Shown: positions 12,890 to 25,788, counted from the stretch's first letter. The stretch is DNA of 64,000 bases from Talpa occidentalis (GCF_014898055.3 NW_023602073.1:84982678-85046677), one strand, 5' to 3'. Translations and numbers: made by a program. Notes: generated by a model from the letters alone, not told the origin.

Positions 12890-13615
12890 CAAATTAACTC
12901 CATCAATATTTAGTTTCTACAAGTGTTGGCTAGAGTGTAGAGAAGACCAAACTTGTTGACTGTTGACTGGTGTGTAATTTGGTACAGGCTCTATAAAAGG
13001 CAGTATGGAGAGTCCTTTAAAAAAGGAACTATTGTATGATCCAGCAATATCACTTCTAGGTATTTATCCAAAGGTTATGAAAATACTAATTCTAAAAGAT
13101 ATATATGCGTCCTTATGTTCATAGCAGCATTATTCACAATAGTTAAGACCTAAATGCCCATTCACAAATGACTGGATAAAGAAATTATGACATATATACT
13201 CAATGGAATACTACTCAGCTATTAAAAAAAAAAACACTGCAATCTTCTCTTTCGTGCCAACATCAATGGAACTTGAAGTAATTATGCTAAGTGAGATAAG
13301 TCAGAAAGTAAAAGACAATTTCCAGATGGTTTCACTCATATGAGAAATATAAATAACCAAATAAACAAACTGGGAAAACAGAGCAAATATAATTCTAGAA
13401 CTTTGTGAAAAACAGGGTGGTTACCAGAGGAGAGGAGAAGAGGGGTGGGTCAACGGATAGAGGTGATGGCACTGGAACTTTGGTGGTGGGTGAGTGAAGT
13501 ATATACCCCTATGGAGGTGTGAAGTTCTTGGAATTAAGTAGTTTTGTAAACAGTGCTAAATCAGTAAAATCTGATTTCAAAAAATGCTGCATTCTAAAAT
13601 TTTAGTCTGTGTATC
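12890..13615 (+). mobile_element. Old L1 3' end, sense
   Basis: Decayed L1 ORF2 end (TATGATCCAGCAATATCACTT, ATAGCAGCATTATTCACAAT, ATGGAATACTACTCAGC, GTTTCACTCATATGAG) followed by a purine-rich 3' UTR. Confidence 0.85.
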
Positions 13616-13629
13616 TTTACCAAGAATAA

Positions 13630-13735
13630 ATTTTATTTGGGGAGTAAGGGCACAGGAACCAAACCAGAGACTTTTTGTTCAGGCGCATACTGCTTTATAA
13701 ATACCTCGCACTATCCAACTGAGCCACTGGAGTCA
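13630..13735 (-). mobile_element. tRNA-Ile-like SINE relic
   Basis: On the minus strand it starts CCAGTGGCTCAGTTGGATAG, an A-box-like tRNA start, and then has a degenerate B box (CTGGTTTGGTTCC) and an AATAAAATTTATT-like tail. It is unrelated to the young SINE family in this window. SINEs of this type are known from bats (from memory). Confidence 0.5.
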
Positions 13736-14782
13736 CCAAAACAGATACTTTTTGATTCTAGAGCTCCTTAGATGTGATCATTTCAGAAACTGTTGTGTTA
13801 TAATATCTAAAGGAGGTGAAGTTACTTACGACAGGTTTTGAAGCTTTGTTTTTCACTAGTTATTAATTACGATTTAACTACATTTCTACCAGGAGGACTT
13901 CCCTGACTCCTTAACTAGGTTAACTGTACTCTGTGTTTCTCCTATCATAGCATTCATCACCCATGACAGTGGCTACTTGATTCAGTGTTTTCTTTGCTAA
14001 TGCTCCTTTTATCTGTCTTACCTGCTCCATCCATGTCCTGTCCATACAATTTACTATTATATACCCAGGTATGAGCAGATTCTGACAATAAGAAATGTGC
14101 ATTGAATTAATAAAAATGTCAAAAATTGCAAACTAGCAGAAATTCATGTGTGAACCTTCATTCATTCTCCCCTTATTGCACCCTGTACACATGCAAAGTA
14201 AAAATAATGTGAGAAAATAAAGGAAAACATAATGACAATTTTCTAAGCAATGCAAGATGAAAAATAGCACCTTTACCTAAGTTAGCAGGAGTTTTCAGAA
14301 GAGTAATTTTTGCCTGTCTTTTAGTTCCCTACTTTAATTGGGTCAGGTGAATGTAAGATATTTGTTTAATAAAACACTTACTGTGCATGTTTGTGATTGT
14401 AGGCTCCGTTACAGGAGGAGGCACTCCTGCCCCCACAGTGCCTTTTTCTCAAGTTCTTACTCTGCTGTTTGCAAATGTTTTAAATATTTGATTTTAGCCC
14501 CTACCACAGACTCCAAATCTGTGTTTGGAATTTGGAGATCAAAATACCGTAGCTAATCCTTAGGACATCGCCATCGTGTGACTTACGAATCCTTTTCTTA
14601 TCAAGTTTCTGTGTTTTTTCTGGAGTATAATGTTAAAATGTCTGGTCATAATGTTAAAATGTGCACATCTGAAACTATTTTTGATTTACGTTTTCTTGAT
14701 ATTTTTCCATATTTAGTTTGTGGGAAAACATCTGGCTCCTGAACAGTATTGAACTCTGTTAGGCCATCTCCAGCCTCTTTAT

Positions 14783-15076
14783 TTTTTTTTTTTTAATAGA
14801 AGCATGTTTATTTATTTGTTTGTTTGTTTGTTTTTGTTTATACATGCACTGGGTGCAGTCAGAAGCGCGGGAGGGTGAGAGAATTCACCAGAGCCAGAGC
14901 GGGGAGCAGAACAGGCAGAAGGACCAAAGTACACTGCTGAGGGGAGCAGCGGGCGGCAGGAGAGGTCTGTGCGCCATGTGGGACCCTCCAGGAGCAGCTG
15001 GGGATCGAACCAGCGCCACAGAGGCCGCGGGCAGCTTCCCAACCCAGCGCTCAACCGCTGCACCACCGGGGAGGCC
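14783..15076 (-). mobile_element. Young tRNA-derived SINE, full length
   Basis: Full-length copy in antisense: T-rich/TTTG tail first, the GGCCTCCCC 5' end last. Perfect 15-bp target duplication CTCCAGCCTCTTTAT at 14768-14782 and 15077-15091. The A and B boxes are intact or nearly so. Confidence 0.93.
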
Positions 15077-15274
15077 CTCCAGCCTCTTTATAAAGGATTC
15101 TTAGGTTGTATCATCATATGTTTTCAATAAACCTTGTTTTTGTTCTCCTTTAAACAGAGCATGTCTTATTCAGAAAACTCATGATAGTAGGAAAGGAATT
15201 GATAATGAACAGAAAGTGAATCCAAAGTAGGAATTTTCCTCATAACCTGAGGATTTTTTATTACTATGTTTCAG

Positions 15275-15400
15275 TCTGAGCTGCAACTTTGGGAGTCAGT
15301 TACCAAGAATTCTGATCCTGTCTCTGGAAATAACTTACTGTATTATCTTGTACAAGCTTCTCTGGGACATTATTTCTTTCCTTTTACGCACAGATCAGAA
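15275..15400 (+). repeat. MIR SINE fragment
   Basis: Sense MIR pattern: GAATTCTGATCCTGTCTCTG, then TTATCTTGTACAAGCTTCTC and a decayed end. Confidence 0.5.
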
Positions 15401-16859
15401 CAGGATTTATAAACAATAACAAATTAAATCAAATATGAAATTAAAAAAATCCTAAAAACCATCCTTTAATTAGTGCCAATGAATGCACATTTTGGTAAGG
15501 ATTTTTAAATCCTCAGATGTGCCTATTAAATCTGATCTATTTGTTTAGGAACAGAGAAAGTCAAGCATACACATAGTTATAAAAGAGTTGTAAAACTAGT
15601 TGATTAAAAACTAAGATTTTCAAAATTATAATGAATGTCAAGTATTTATTTCTGCCTTGTATTTACTCAAATTCACTCCTTTAAAGCATATCTTTTCTTT
15701 CTTCACAGAAGGGAAAGTCCATTTTCACACCCCAGTGTTTATCCCTAAGGATTATCCAGGAGCCTAAACTATATCCATTTCTTATTTCTAAAAATAAGAA
15801 ACTGTGCATTGAGAAAGATTGACAGCCAGGTGTGCCAGATAATTCTCAATTTCCCCAGATAATACTTAGAATGAATTCCCATCCATAGGTGTCCCTTTTC
15901 TTAGTGATATTTTAGCTGAAGTGGCATCTCCATCTGCAAAATCCAAATAGCAGAACTTATTCAAAGAACTTCCTGAAGATATCCTCTCAAAAACTTTTAG
16001 TAATAGGTGATGATTAGTCATAACCTGCATGTCATATGAAAATAAATATCATTTCTTTAAAAAAAAAAAAAAAAGACATATCCTGGCACTGTTAACCATA
16101 ACCTGCTGCCAAGATTCAACTGCTTAGAATAAGTGTAAAAAGGGAGTATTGAAAGTTAGGAAGTTAGGTGTTTTGTTCTTACTCTGTAAATTTAAACCTG
16201 TAATGACAGTTCTTTGACTGTTGTATATAAACCTTCAAGTTATAACACTGAACAAGATATTGAAGCATTGAATTTCATTGTGGGATGGTAGGGGATTTAC
16301 AGCAGAAGTTTCAATCTTAATCATCCATTGATGGGAATCCAGATTTTTTTTTTTTTTTTTTGGCGCTTTAGTCAAATACTGTTATGGGGCTCTGTTGAAT
16401 TGAATCTGACTATAAGTCTGCCATTTGGTATATATGAAAATAGGTCCTAGGAGAAAATTCAAAACATCTGAGGACATCAAAGTACAAAACTGCTGTTTCT
16501 AAAAGCCTTTCTTATAACTTCTATAAAAAGGACTATAGTATAAAGTTGCTATGTCATTGCCCTAAAACATGTTCTGAATCATCTAAAAATACATGTGACT
16601 TTTCATACCTTCGTTGAGGACTGATGGGATTACACCTAGATAATGTACTCAAGATACTATAGTTTGCCTTAAATAGAATGTGTTTGCCGCCTGCTAACTC
16701 ACAAATGCTTCTTTCCTGTTTTATAAATACAAAAATGCAATTTCCTTACATCTACCAACCTGTAACCTACATCTGAAACTAAGCATTTGTGATCAAATTC
16801 TGAAACAATAGTTTTAGTAGATTACTAATACTGGAGAGGATTGGTTCTATGGCACCAAA

Positions 16860-18040
16860 AATAATTGTATTTCTATTGCCTCACTCTGCAGTCCTGACCT
16901 TACCCCACAATTTCAGCCTCACCCACTTCTACCAGGTATCTAGAGGGCATTTCAAAATGAACACAGCCAAAAAGAAACTGTAAATTTATTCCTACAGTAG
17001 CCCTCCTTTCTGCCTCCATACCACCATAGTATCTCCCATTTTTGTAAATAGCACTTCGTTCACACAATTGCTCTGAAGTCACCCTTAGACTCCCTTTTTG
17101 TATTACACCCACAATCAATTCTTCAGCAAGTCCTGACATCTCCATCATCACATGTCCCAAATCCAACCCCTCTGGGTTCCTCCTCAACTTTTTATTTTTT
17201 GGTATTTAATTTTTTTTTAATTAAATGCTTCATACTTAGGGACTGACACTGAAATTAAGGATAAATTTAACATGCTAATAATGCTGTGTTCTTTTTTATA
17301 TAATTTTTATACCATTTTTCATTTTTTCACAATGTATACATTTTCATCTTGCTTATAGTCCTCATACTATTCCCACCCCCTTGTTTTGATCCTACTCCCT
17401 TCTCCCGCACCCCATTGTGTCTCTAGTTTATAGTTACTTGTTGATTTTGATTTTTACTTTACAAAATTGCTGCCATCTCTTTTCGGCCTCCACCTTCCAC
17501 TCTTACATCTAGCACCTTTCTAATATGTTCTCAAAGGCAACCAAAAATGATTTTGTAAATACAAATCCGATCCTTCATTCTAATGTATAAAACCCATCAC
17601 ACTTAGAAGGACTTGGCAAGCTCTTACCAAAACCGCCATGATCTTGCCAGAGACCACTCCTTCCCTTCTTCATACAACGCGAGCTAAATTGACCTCGTCA
17701 TCTCTCTTCAAAGCACAACCATTCTTCTGTGTCAGGGTATTTGCATTTTTCTAACTGAAACACTTTCCCCTAGATAAGGTCACGGTCTCCCTTATCATTA
17801 GATCTAGGCCCAAATGTCCTCTGCTTAGACATTTTCCCTGACCATCCCACCCCAGAGAGCACTCCTGCTCCTGCCCTGTTTTTCATTTCTCAAGAGCCCT
17901 GTTACTGCCCGACATTGTATTATTTATTGGCCTAATGTCAACCTTCCCCAGCAGAACATAAGTTCCTGAGGGCAGAAAATTTCTTCTGTTTTATTCACTG
18001 CTCTATCTCCAGTGCTTAGCTCATAGCAGGCATATTGTTT
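16860..18040 (+). mobile_element. L2 LINE 3' end, interrupted by an L1 fragment
   Basis: Sense L2: ATTCTTCAGCAAGTCCTGAC, GATCTTGCCAGAGACCACTC, TTTTCCCTGACCATCCCACC, CAGAACATAAGTTCCTGAGG and CTCTATCTCCAGTGCTTAGC in the L2 order. The block around 17190-17466 is inserted L1. Confidence 0.75.
17270..17466 (-). mobile_element. L1 3' UTR fragment inserted in L2
   Basis: Inverted 3' UTR: CACAATGTATACATTTTCAT, CTTGCTTATAGTCCTCATAC, GTTGATTTTGATTTTTACTT. It matches the antisense part of 39434-40020 and differs from the young L1 copies by an extra terminal segment. The T-rich sequence from 17190 may belong to it. Confidence 0.75.
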
Positions 18041-18189
18041 TTCTAACATGGAATTTTTAACTTTTGTATATGTCTCAGTTTCTCAACTGCAAAAGGAGGG
18101 CTATTTAACTATACTATTTCTAGAACCTTGATGTTAAATAATTTTATTCTAATTCTTTGCTTGCTATAAGCAAATAACCTATCATATAA

Positions 18190-18800
18190 TTGTCCATCAA
18201 ATAAGTATTGAACATCTACACTTTAGTAGTGCTGAGCTAGACACTGAAGTTACAAAGAAAAATAAGCCCTTTGGCACACCTTCAATTATTTGATGGAAGA
18301 GACCAGCAAGTAAACAGACTGTTACTGTAAAAGTGGTGCTAAGTATTATGATAGAAGTGCACCTTGGAGCCCTGGGTACTAGTGGTGTGAAAGCAGGCTT
18401 CTTTGACAAATTGATGTTACTGCTGAGCTCTTGAAGCAAGTCAGAGTCAGCCAGGCAGGGAGGGGAGAGGCTTTGCAGGTCGAGCAGCGGCATTGCATAG
18501 AGCATGGTGAATGCCAAGCAGCATAACATGATCTTTGTTCAATGTATTGAATAAGTTTTTGATTAAATAAATGATAAAATCACTAACATTTTGGTTGGCA
18601 ATAGAAGAAAGCAGAGTTTACAGGAAGATAGGAGAGCAAAGACCAGATTATAGATGTAGGGATGGTCAGAAGAGAGGAAGCAGAGGACTGAACTAGGGAG
18701 GAGACATGACAAATGGAAGGAAGAAGGTAGCAGTGGGAAATGATAGGGAGACAGAAACAACAGAACTGAACAACTCAGTGCATGTGAAGGAGACAGTAAA
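18190..18800 (-). mobile_element. L2 LINE fragment, antisense
   Basis: Inverted L2: AAGTATTGAACATCTACACT, CCAGCAAGTAAACAGACTG, AGCATGGTGAATGCC, AGGAAGCAGAGGACTGAAC. The similarity is weak but ordered. Confidence 0.5.
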
Positions 18801-18918
18801 TTCACTATGCAATCTCCAGCCAAATTCTGGGTTTTCTAATTGATAATCTATTCTGAAATTCACCTGAGAAAATAGATAAATTTAGAATAATTGATGATAT
18901 TTTAAAGAAATAACATTG

Positions 18919-19191
18919 GGGCCTCCCCGGTGGTGCAGCAGTTGAGCGCTGGGTTGCGAAGCTGCCCGCAGCTTCTGCAGCGCTGATTTGATCCCCGGCT
19001 GCTCCCCGGCCACCAGAGGAGGGTCCCACATGGCGCACAGACCTCTCCTGCCGCCCGCTGCTCCCCTCAGCAGTGTACTTCAGTCCTTCTGCCTGCTCTG
19101 CTCCCCGCTCTGGCTCGGTGAATTCTCTCACCCTCCCGCGCTTCTGACTGTACCTAGTGCTTGTATAAATAAATAAATATTTTTAAAAAAG
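18919..19191 (+). mobile_element. Young tRNA-derived SINE, full length
   Basis: Starts GGCCTCCCCGGTGGTGCAGC (A box) with GATTTGATCCCC as B box, and ends in (AAAT)n and A-rich sequence. Perfect 15-bp target duplication AAAGAAATAACATTG at 18904-18918 and 19192-19206. Confidence 0.94.
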
Positions 19192-19229
19192 AAAGAAATA
19201 ACATTGAAGGGATAGTATTCTACTGATGC

Positions 19230-19400
19230 CCAGTATCACACTGCTGCAGCAATAGGCAATAGAACAGAATAAAATCCAGAAATAGACTTCACAATGAGTA
19301 TAGTATGGAAACATTTGGAAAAGGATGGACTTTTTATTTAGATAGTATTTTGAAACAATTGACCATCCTATAGGATTGGATGAAGCTACATTATATAAGT
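19230..19400 (+). mobile_element. Old L1 ORF2 fragment
   Basis: ATAGAACAGAATAAAATCCAG AAATAGAC wording matches the ORF2 stretch near 57125-57150. After it, 19400-19740 resembles an old LTR or DNA repeat that I cannot name. Confidence 0.5.
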
Positions 19401-19758
19401 TAGACTAATGCTAGTTGTAATGGCATACAAATCCCCAAATTTCAGTAACTTCACCAAATAGTCCAATGAAGGTGGGGGTTGGAGTTTCAAGAAAGTTTCT
19501 GCTCTGTGCAGTTATTTAGGAATCCAGGCTGGTAAAGGCACTACCATCTTCAGCAAATGACTCCGGAGGACATCCTTAGTGCCAACACACAGCAGGCAGA
19601 GAGGAACAAAGAGTAAATAAGGCTCTCTCTGTGCTTCTCAGTCTGGAAGAGGCACACATCGTTTGTTAGATATGACTAGTCACATCATCCCACCCAAAGG
19701 CAAGCAGACCTGGGAAAGGATGTCGCTGGATGGACAGCCACTTCCCAGGCATAGTTCT

Positions 19759-19772
19759 TTTATTTTATTCTC

Positions 19773-19812
<40 letters not shown>

Positions 19813-19870
19813 TTTTGGTGCAGAAGAACTGGGGTGCAGGCCAGCGGTGCAGGAGATGAGAGACCCAAAT
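19759..19870 (-). mobile_element. 5'-truncated SINE with expanded (TTTC)n tail
   Basis: AGAACTGGGGTGCAGGCCAG matches the 3' part of the diverged SINE copy at 43109-43375. The tail has become a (TTTC)n run of ten or so units. Target duplication ATAGTTCT at 19751-19758 and 19871-19878. Confidence 0.7.
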
Positions 19871-21654
19871 ATAGTTCTGCATCTCAGAAGAGAGGAATAC
19901 ATCTGTGGTGGACAGCTAGCTATCTCTGCCATGTAAAGCATTCTAAATAACAAAAACAATTGTGTTATCTAAGTGAGCATCTAAATAAATGAAAATACTT
20001 TTATAATCTTGGGCAAAGTCTTAACTGCTATGATTTCTAAATGACGTGGAATCCAAAATCTGGTTTTTTTTAGAAGTGGTATTTTTGCCCATCATATTTG
20101 CAAAATTTATAATATCACATGTAATATATGAAAATACTTAGAACACTCACAGTAAAAATAGTAAACTTTGCTGTTACTATTACCACTGTTTGCATTACTC
20201 TTTGTTATCAAGGAGAGGAAAAACATAAGTACATGTACATTCATATATTGTTAGTGATAGTTGGTAAATACCATTTGGAAGGCATTTTGATATTAAAATG
20301 TGCCAACATTCAACCCAACAATCCAATCTCGAGAAATTTATCCTCACAAAGAAAACCTACAAAAATATTTGAGGTGTTCATTTTCAGCAGCATCATAATA
20401 GCAAAATTTAAAGTAACCTAAAATTCACTAACAAGTAATCCATTAATTAAGTAAATGTACTTCTTAACCTTATTCCCACACCCAGTATTTTGATATATTA
20501 GTTATAATGTTTTTGTTTATAGTATGGCCATTGAACATAGTTCAAAGAAAGGAAACAAAAAGTTGTGGAGATATAATCATGAGTAATAACATAGTTGTTA
20601 TCCTGTTTTTCCCAGAGATAAAAAAATTAAATGAGTTTAAAGTGCAAGAAAGGAAATTTATGTTAACTTTTTGGAACAATTTTCTGAGACTCTAGAATAA
20701 TTTACAAAAAATTTTAAAAGCCTAAACTCTCCAGATAGTTTCTAGAAGTCAAAATGTACCCACTGTGTGGTTTACCTCTAGAACACTTTTTTATCCTGCA
20801 ATTACTAATTTGGAAGTGTTCAGCCATGCTGTGTTTGCTCCATATTGTTTAGTTTTTTCCATAATGATTTCTATGTTAAATTAGGTATAGCAAAATATGC
20901 TTTCTAATTGGAAAAACAAAACAGTCGATAAAGTTCAGGTATACAATTGTCCTTGCTTTAACCCAATCTTTAGGTCCTGATAGGGTAGTGTTTGATGTGA
21001 ATCCACCTTCTAATGAGGGCTTTTTTAGTACTTCAGTGACTAATCTCTTTAAGACATTGATAATCAATTTATATTGATTTTGCTGACTAAATAATTCTGG
21101 AGCAAAGTTCCAGTAGAGTCTAATAATAAACTCTTTTATAGTCCCTATGCGTTTCAAATATCATTACAGTATTTACTTCATACAAATCTTCTTAGTCTCC
21201 TCAAATCTGAAGAATTCATAAGTCATTCTAAGTGATTAAGTAAGTATGTGGACCAACTTGCTTATACCCTGTAAGTCTGTATTTCACATTTCTCGTGGAC
21301 TGCTTGTAATCAATAATTGTTCACTACTTCCCAACTGTTCACATATCTTTCCTTAGGGAGAGGTAGATTTTAAGAGCTCAGGATGACATGCTTTTTTTCA
21401 TGTAATTGGAGCTCCTCTTTTATTAGCAATTCTATTTCTTTCTCTAGCCCCATTTTCTCGATGTATCCATAAAAGTTCCATCTGTTTTTAGTGTTGTTTT
21501 ATTTCTGCTTCATCCTCCCTACACTTCTCTCTTCCCTGAATGCTTTATTCAATAACAATTTATTCTTTCTTTATTACCCACCTACTTTTGCAGCCTATCC
21601 CTTTCTTCCATACGCACACCCCCATCTCACCCTGGATTTTCTGTAGCTAAGAAA

Positions 21655-22140
21655 TGGTGCAGCATACCTCTCAAAGACAGCTTTGGAGTCAAGTGAGACC
21701 AACTCAGCCACTTGAGTTGTATGACTCAATGTATGACCTTAGTTACTTAGAACTAAGGCCAATATAAGCCTTAATTCTTCACTTGTTAGAAGGACTTGGT
21801 AATAATACTACCTACCTTGAGCGTTGTTTGGAGGATTACATAAACAATGTACATCAGGTATTCTCAACTTCAGAGCTATTGACATTTGGAACTAGGTGAT
21901 TCTTTTTTCTAGCTGTTGTTCTGTGCATTGTAAAATGTTTCTCCCTGACCTCTACCACTAGATGCCAATAGCAGCAACCCTCTCAGTTATGACAGCCAAA
22001 TATGTCTCCAGACATTGTCAAATGTCCCCTGGGGAACATTATTGTCTCCATTGAGAACCACTGATATGCCCAAAGCATTTAGCACAATGCCTGATACATA
22101 GTAGGTACTTGATAAATATTTCTGATAGATTGATTATCAG
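21655..22140 (+). repeat. MIR SINE split by a MER5A element
   Basis: Sense MIR from the TGGAGTCAAGTGAGACC region through GTATGACCTTAGTTACTTAG, ACCTACCTTGAGCG and GGATTACATAAAC. It resumes after 22063 with GCACAATGCCTGATACATAG and ACTTGATAAATATT. Confidence 0.8.
21855..22063 (-). mobile_element. MER5A (hAT-type DNA transposon)
   Basis: Ends CAGGTATTCTCAAC and GAGAACCACTG are the inverted repeats. The internal AATGTCCCCTGGGGAACATT and ACTAGATGCCAATAGCAGC match MER5A in inverse orientation. The element sits cleanly inside a MIR. Confidence 0.85.
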
Positions 22141-22364
22141 ATGGATGAGTATTCATTTCTAATACAAGTATTTAATGCTTAACACTCAATGAACTGCTTA
22201 ACACATGGTTGGAAACAAATGAATCTGAAGCCAATAAAGTTCAAAGGCTGCCCATAAATCCCGCTTTATAATAAAATATGTTTTCTTCATTTTCAAGTCT
22301 TCTATTTCAAAAAGCATTTCAAATGATTAACTGGTTGCATATCTTAAGCAACTCTACCCAATTT

Positions 22365-23600
22365 TCCTTAGCTATATTGAGATATAATTGGTATGTAACA
22401 TTTTACAAGTTTAAAGTTGTACAACCCACTGATTTGATCTTATATATTGTAAAATGATTGTTGGCTAACATCTCCATTACATCACATAATTATCATTTCT
22501 TTCTTGTGGTGAGAACATTTAAGATTTATTCTCTTAGCAACTTGCAATACATTATTATTAACTATAATCATCATGTTATAGGTTATACTTCCAGAAGTTA
22601 TTCATCTTATTGCTATTGAAGTTTATAATTGGCTCATTTCTCCCAACCCCCAGCCTCTGGCAACCATAATTCTAGTCTGTTTCTATGAGTTCTACTTTTT
22701 TTTTAGATTCCACATATAGGTGACATCATGCGATGTTTGTCTTTCTCTTCTTTCACTTACTATAATGCCGTCGAGGTCCATGTTAGGATCCCCTTCTTTC
22801 TCATGACAGGACAATATTCCATTATGGATATAGCCATAGATATGTAGATGTATCTTTTTTATTCATCTGTTAATAGACACTTGAGTTTCTTCCATATGTT
22901 GGCTATTGAGATGACGGTTACTATGAACACATTGTACAGAATTCTCAGATTCTGTTTCAATTCCTTTGGATATGTACCCAGAAATGAGATTGCTGGATCA
23001 TGGTAATTCTATTTTTAATTTTTTGAGGAACATGCATACTGTTTCCCCAGTGGTGGTCCCAACTCAACTTCCCACTAACAGTCCATAAGGGTTTCCTTTT
23101 TTCCACATACTTTTCAACACTCATGATCTCTTGTCTTGATAATAGCCATTCTAACAGGTACAAGATGATCTCTTATTGTGGTTTTGATTTGCATTTCCCT
23201 GATGATTAATGATGTTGAGTATCTTTTCATATACCCATTGGCCATTTTTATGTCTTCTTTGAGAAAAAACATCTATTCAGTTTCTCTGCCCATGTTTCAA
23301 CTAGATTGTTTTGAGTTGTATATGTTATTTATGTCTTAGATATTAACTCCATAGCAGATAAATGATTTGCAAATATTTTATCCCATCCTATAAATTGCAT
23401 TTTCATTTTGTTGATGGCTTCCTTTACTGTGCAGACAATTTTTAGTTTAATGTGGTTTGCTTTATTTGTTTTTGCTTTTGTTGTCTTTTCTTTTCCTATT
23501 GAATACAAAAAAATCACTTCAAAGACAGCTATCAGAGATCTTTTCTCCTAGGAGTTTTATAGTTTTGGGTTTTAAGTTAAAGATTTTAATGTATTCTGAG
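22365..23600 (-). mobile_element. Old L1 3' region, antisense
   Basis: Inverted L1 3' UTR and ORF2 end: ATTGAGATATAATTGGTATG, TAGATTCCACATATAGGTGA, AATTCCTTTGGATATGTACC, TTGATTTGCATTTCCCTGAT. The sequence at 23620-24440 may continue an L1-like unit, but I cannot assign it. Confidence 0.85.
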
Positions 23601-24479
23601 TTATATTCTTCAGCTCTCTGATTTCTTTTGGATACTTTTTAATATTTTCTGTCCATTCCAATTCTTGCTCTGTTCATGCATTCTTCTTCTGACCTCAATG
23701 AACATATCTCTATTTCTTTTCCTGAAGTTTTGTGTTATTCTTTTGTTTGGAATATGTTCCTCTATTTTCTTTGACTCTGTGTTGCTTTCCATGTATTAGC
23801 TAACATGGCCACCTCTCCTAGTCTTGACAGGATGGTCCTGTATAGGAGATGAACCTTGTCAATTGGCCTGGCCTGCACTTCTGGTTGTCTCACAAATCCT
23901 TAGTGATTGTCTGTGTACCTTCTTTGTTCTTAGTGGCTTACATTGGTTGAGTATGTGTCGAGGCACATAATGTCCCCAAAGGGAAGACTATGTATGGTCC
24001 ACACCTAGATATAGGCCAGTTGGAAGCTGGACCCTCAGGCAGCAGTTGGGAAAGCTCTTAGTGAGATTCCTTCTAGAAAACTTGGAAGTGGGGCATTTTG
24101 GCCTGCTCCCTGAGCAGTGGGTTTATAGTTATAGTATCACTACAGAAGAGAGGTGTACTCCTGAGACCATTAAGAACTTCTTGATTTGGGATAGTCCTAT
24201 GGACCTCCTGAATGCAAGCCCCAAAGTCTGTCAGAGCCAAGTGCTCCAGGAACCCTTCCCCCAGGCAGCAGTCTTAAAAGCTCAAAAGCTGGGGCACCAG
24301 ATATGTGTACAAGCTCCATCCAGAGAGATACTGATAACTTGGAGTAGAGTGGCCGAAGAGGCAGGGTAGGTGACTAAAGGCTCCTCCTATCTCTGGAAGG
24401 GTCGCAGACACCCTAGATGCTATAAAATTAAAGTGGAAAGCAACTGGCCAGAAAAAAAAGTAATAATTTTTAGACTCTG

Positions 24480-24672
24480 AAAAATACAATGGTTACCAGA
24501 GGAAATGGGGTTGGGGGGGAGAGGATATGGGAGGAAGGTAACTGGCTATTGGCACCAGAGCTTTTTTGGAGGGTGAGAAGCATGTGCACATATGGGTGTG
24601 ATGCTGTAATCTCAAAATTATGTAGCTGTGTAAGGGATTGTCAAATCAATAAAATTGGAAGAAAAAAACTGA
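24480..24672 (+). mobile_element. L1 3' UTR fragment
   Basis: AATACAATGGTTACCAGAGG, a G-rich segment and AATAAAATTGGAAGAAAAAA form an L1-type 3' end. Confidence 0.55.
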
Positions 24673-25374
24673 CCCTCAGACTGCAGTTTTTAAAATATGC
24701 ACAGTCCTTTCATGGACAGACTGGGAAATGACATTTCTGCTTGTTTGTCTGCATAGAGCCCTACGGTGACAGCTATAGCAAGTGCGCACACCCTTTATAA
24801 CTGGTTCTGTTATAGTTGTTATTGTTTTCTGTAATCTTTTGGGCCTCACAGATGCTGGCTGTTGGATTTCGGAAACAGTCATATTGGGGACTGTCACTGA
24901 AATGGAAGCCTGAAAAGTTGAGATCTGGAGGTGGGAACCAAACGCTTTGCTTGTTAGGGAATAATGGAGGGTTGAGGGTTCTCTCCTGATGGGAGTAGGG
25001 TTTATGGTAATAGTGTGTCTCAGCCATTCCTTCCTGTTTCCATGTTGGTATTTTCTCATTTGCCCAAAATATAGTAGTCCCTCAGCTAGTTCATGAATTT
25101 CCTTCAGAGGGAATTAATTCATGTGAGCTATTCATTTAATTTGTCCATGGCAAGAGGGGAGTTCAGGAGTCTTTAAAGAATGCCCTACTCAATTTTGGAA
25201 AAAGCAAATTTTAGTGAATTTGCTTTTTATAAAACTTAAGGCATTTTACCTATGAACTAGTGCTGTGGGAGCATTCTGGCTTCATTGACTTCTGAATATT
25301 TTAAATCAGAACCCAGTTATCAAACCACCGAAATGGCAAGAGAACAAAGCTCATGCTACTTTTTAAGTGTTTTT

Positions 25375-25500
25375 CTAATCTCAGTTCATTCTATAAATAT
25401 TTGATTGCCTGCCATGTTTCAGGCACTGTTTTAGATATTTGGGACCTAAGTATCTAACCTTGTGAAACCCCCACTCTATAAAGTCATAGACTACAAACAT
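25375..25500 (-). repeat. L2 end fragment, antisense
   Basis: CATTCTATAAATATTTGATT, GCCATGTTTCAGGCACTG and TTTTAGATATTTGGGACC follow the inverted L2 3' end. Confidence 0.5.
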
Positions 25501-25749
25501 AACACAGAATTAAAAATAAAAGTTAAGATTTTTTATAACTTCTAAAATATTAGCCTAAGAAATATTCCAGGTAGAACTGATAGCAAAATTCTAGGGGACC
25601 ACTGGGAATCCCACCAGAGCATTTTTTGCATTGCATTCATAGTGTGCCATTTGGCTGTTCATCTATGAATTCATTTTACTGATCATCTGATCTGACTTGC
25701 AGTAAGAGCATTAAATCACATCTGTGTCTACCTTTGCATATTTTGTGAC

Positions 25750-25788
25750 TTCAAACATTTAGATTATGATTCAAACATTTAGATTATG
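25750..25788 (+). repeat. 20-bp tandem duplication
   Basis: TTCAAACATTTAGATTATG occurs twice with a period of 20 bases, without mismatch. Confidence 0.9.

Noticed and set aside
18919..19000. A and B boxes suggesting tRNA genes
   Set aside because: These are SINE heads: no tRNA cloverleaf is complete, and each is followed by a SINE body and flanked by target duplications.
24046..24369. A 107-codon frame
   Set aside because: Lies in unassigned, probably repeat-derived sequence; no supporting signals.
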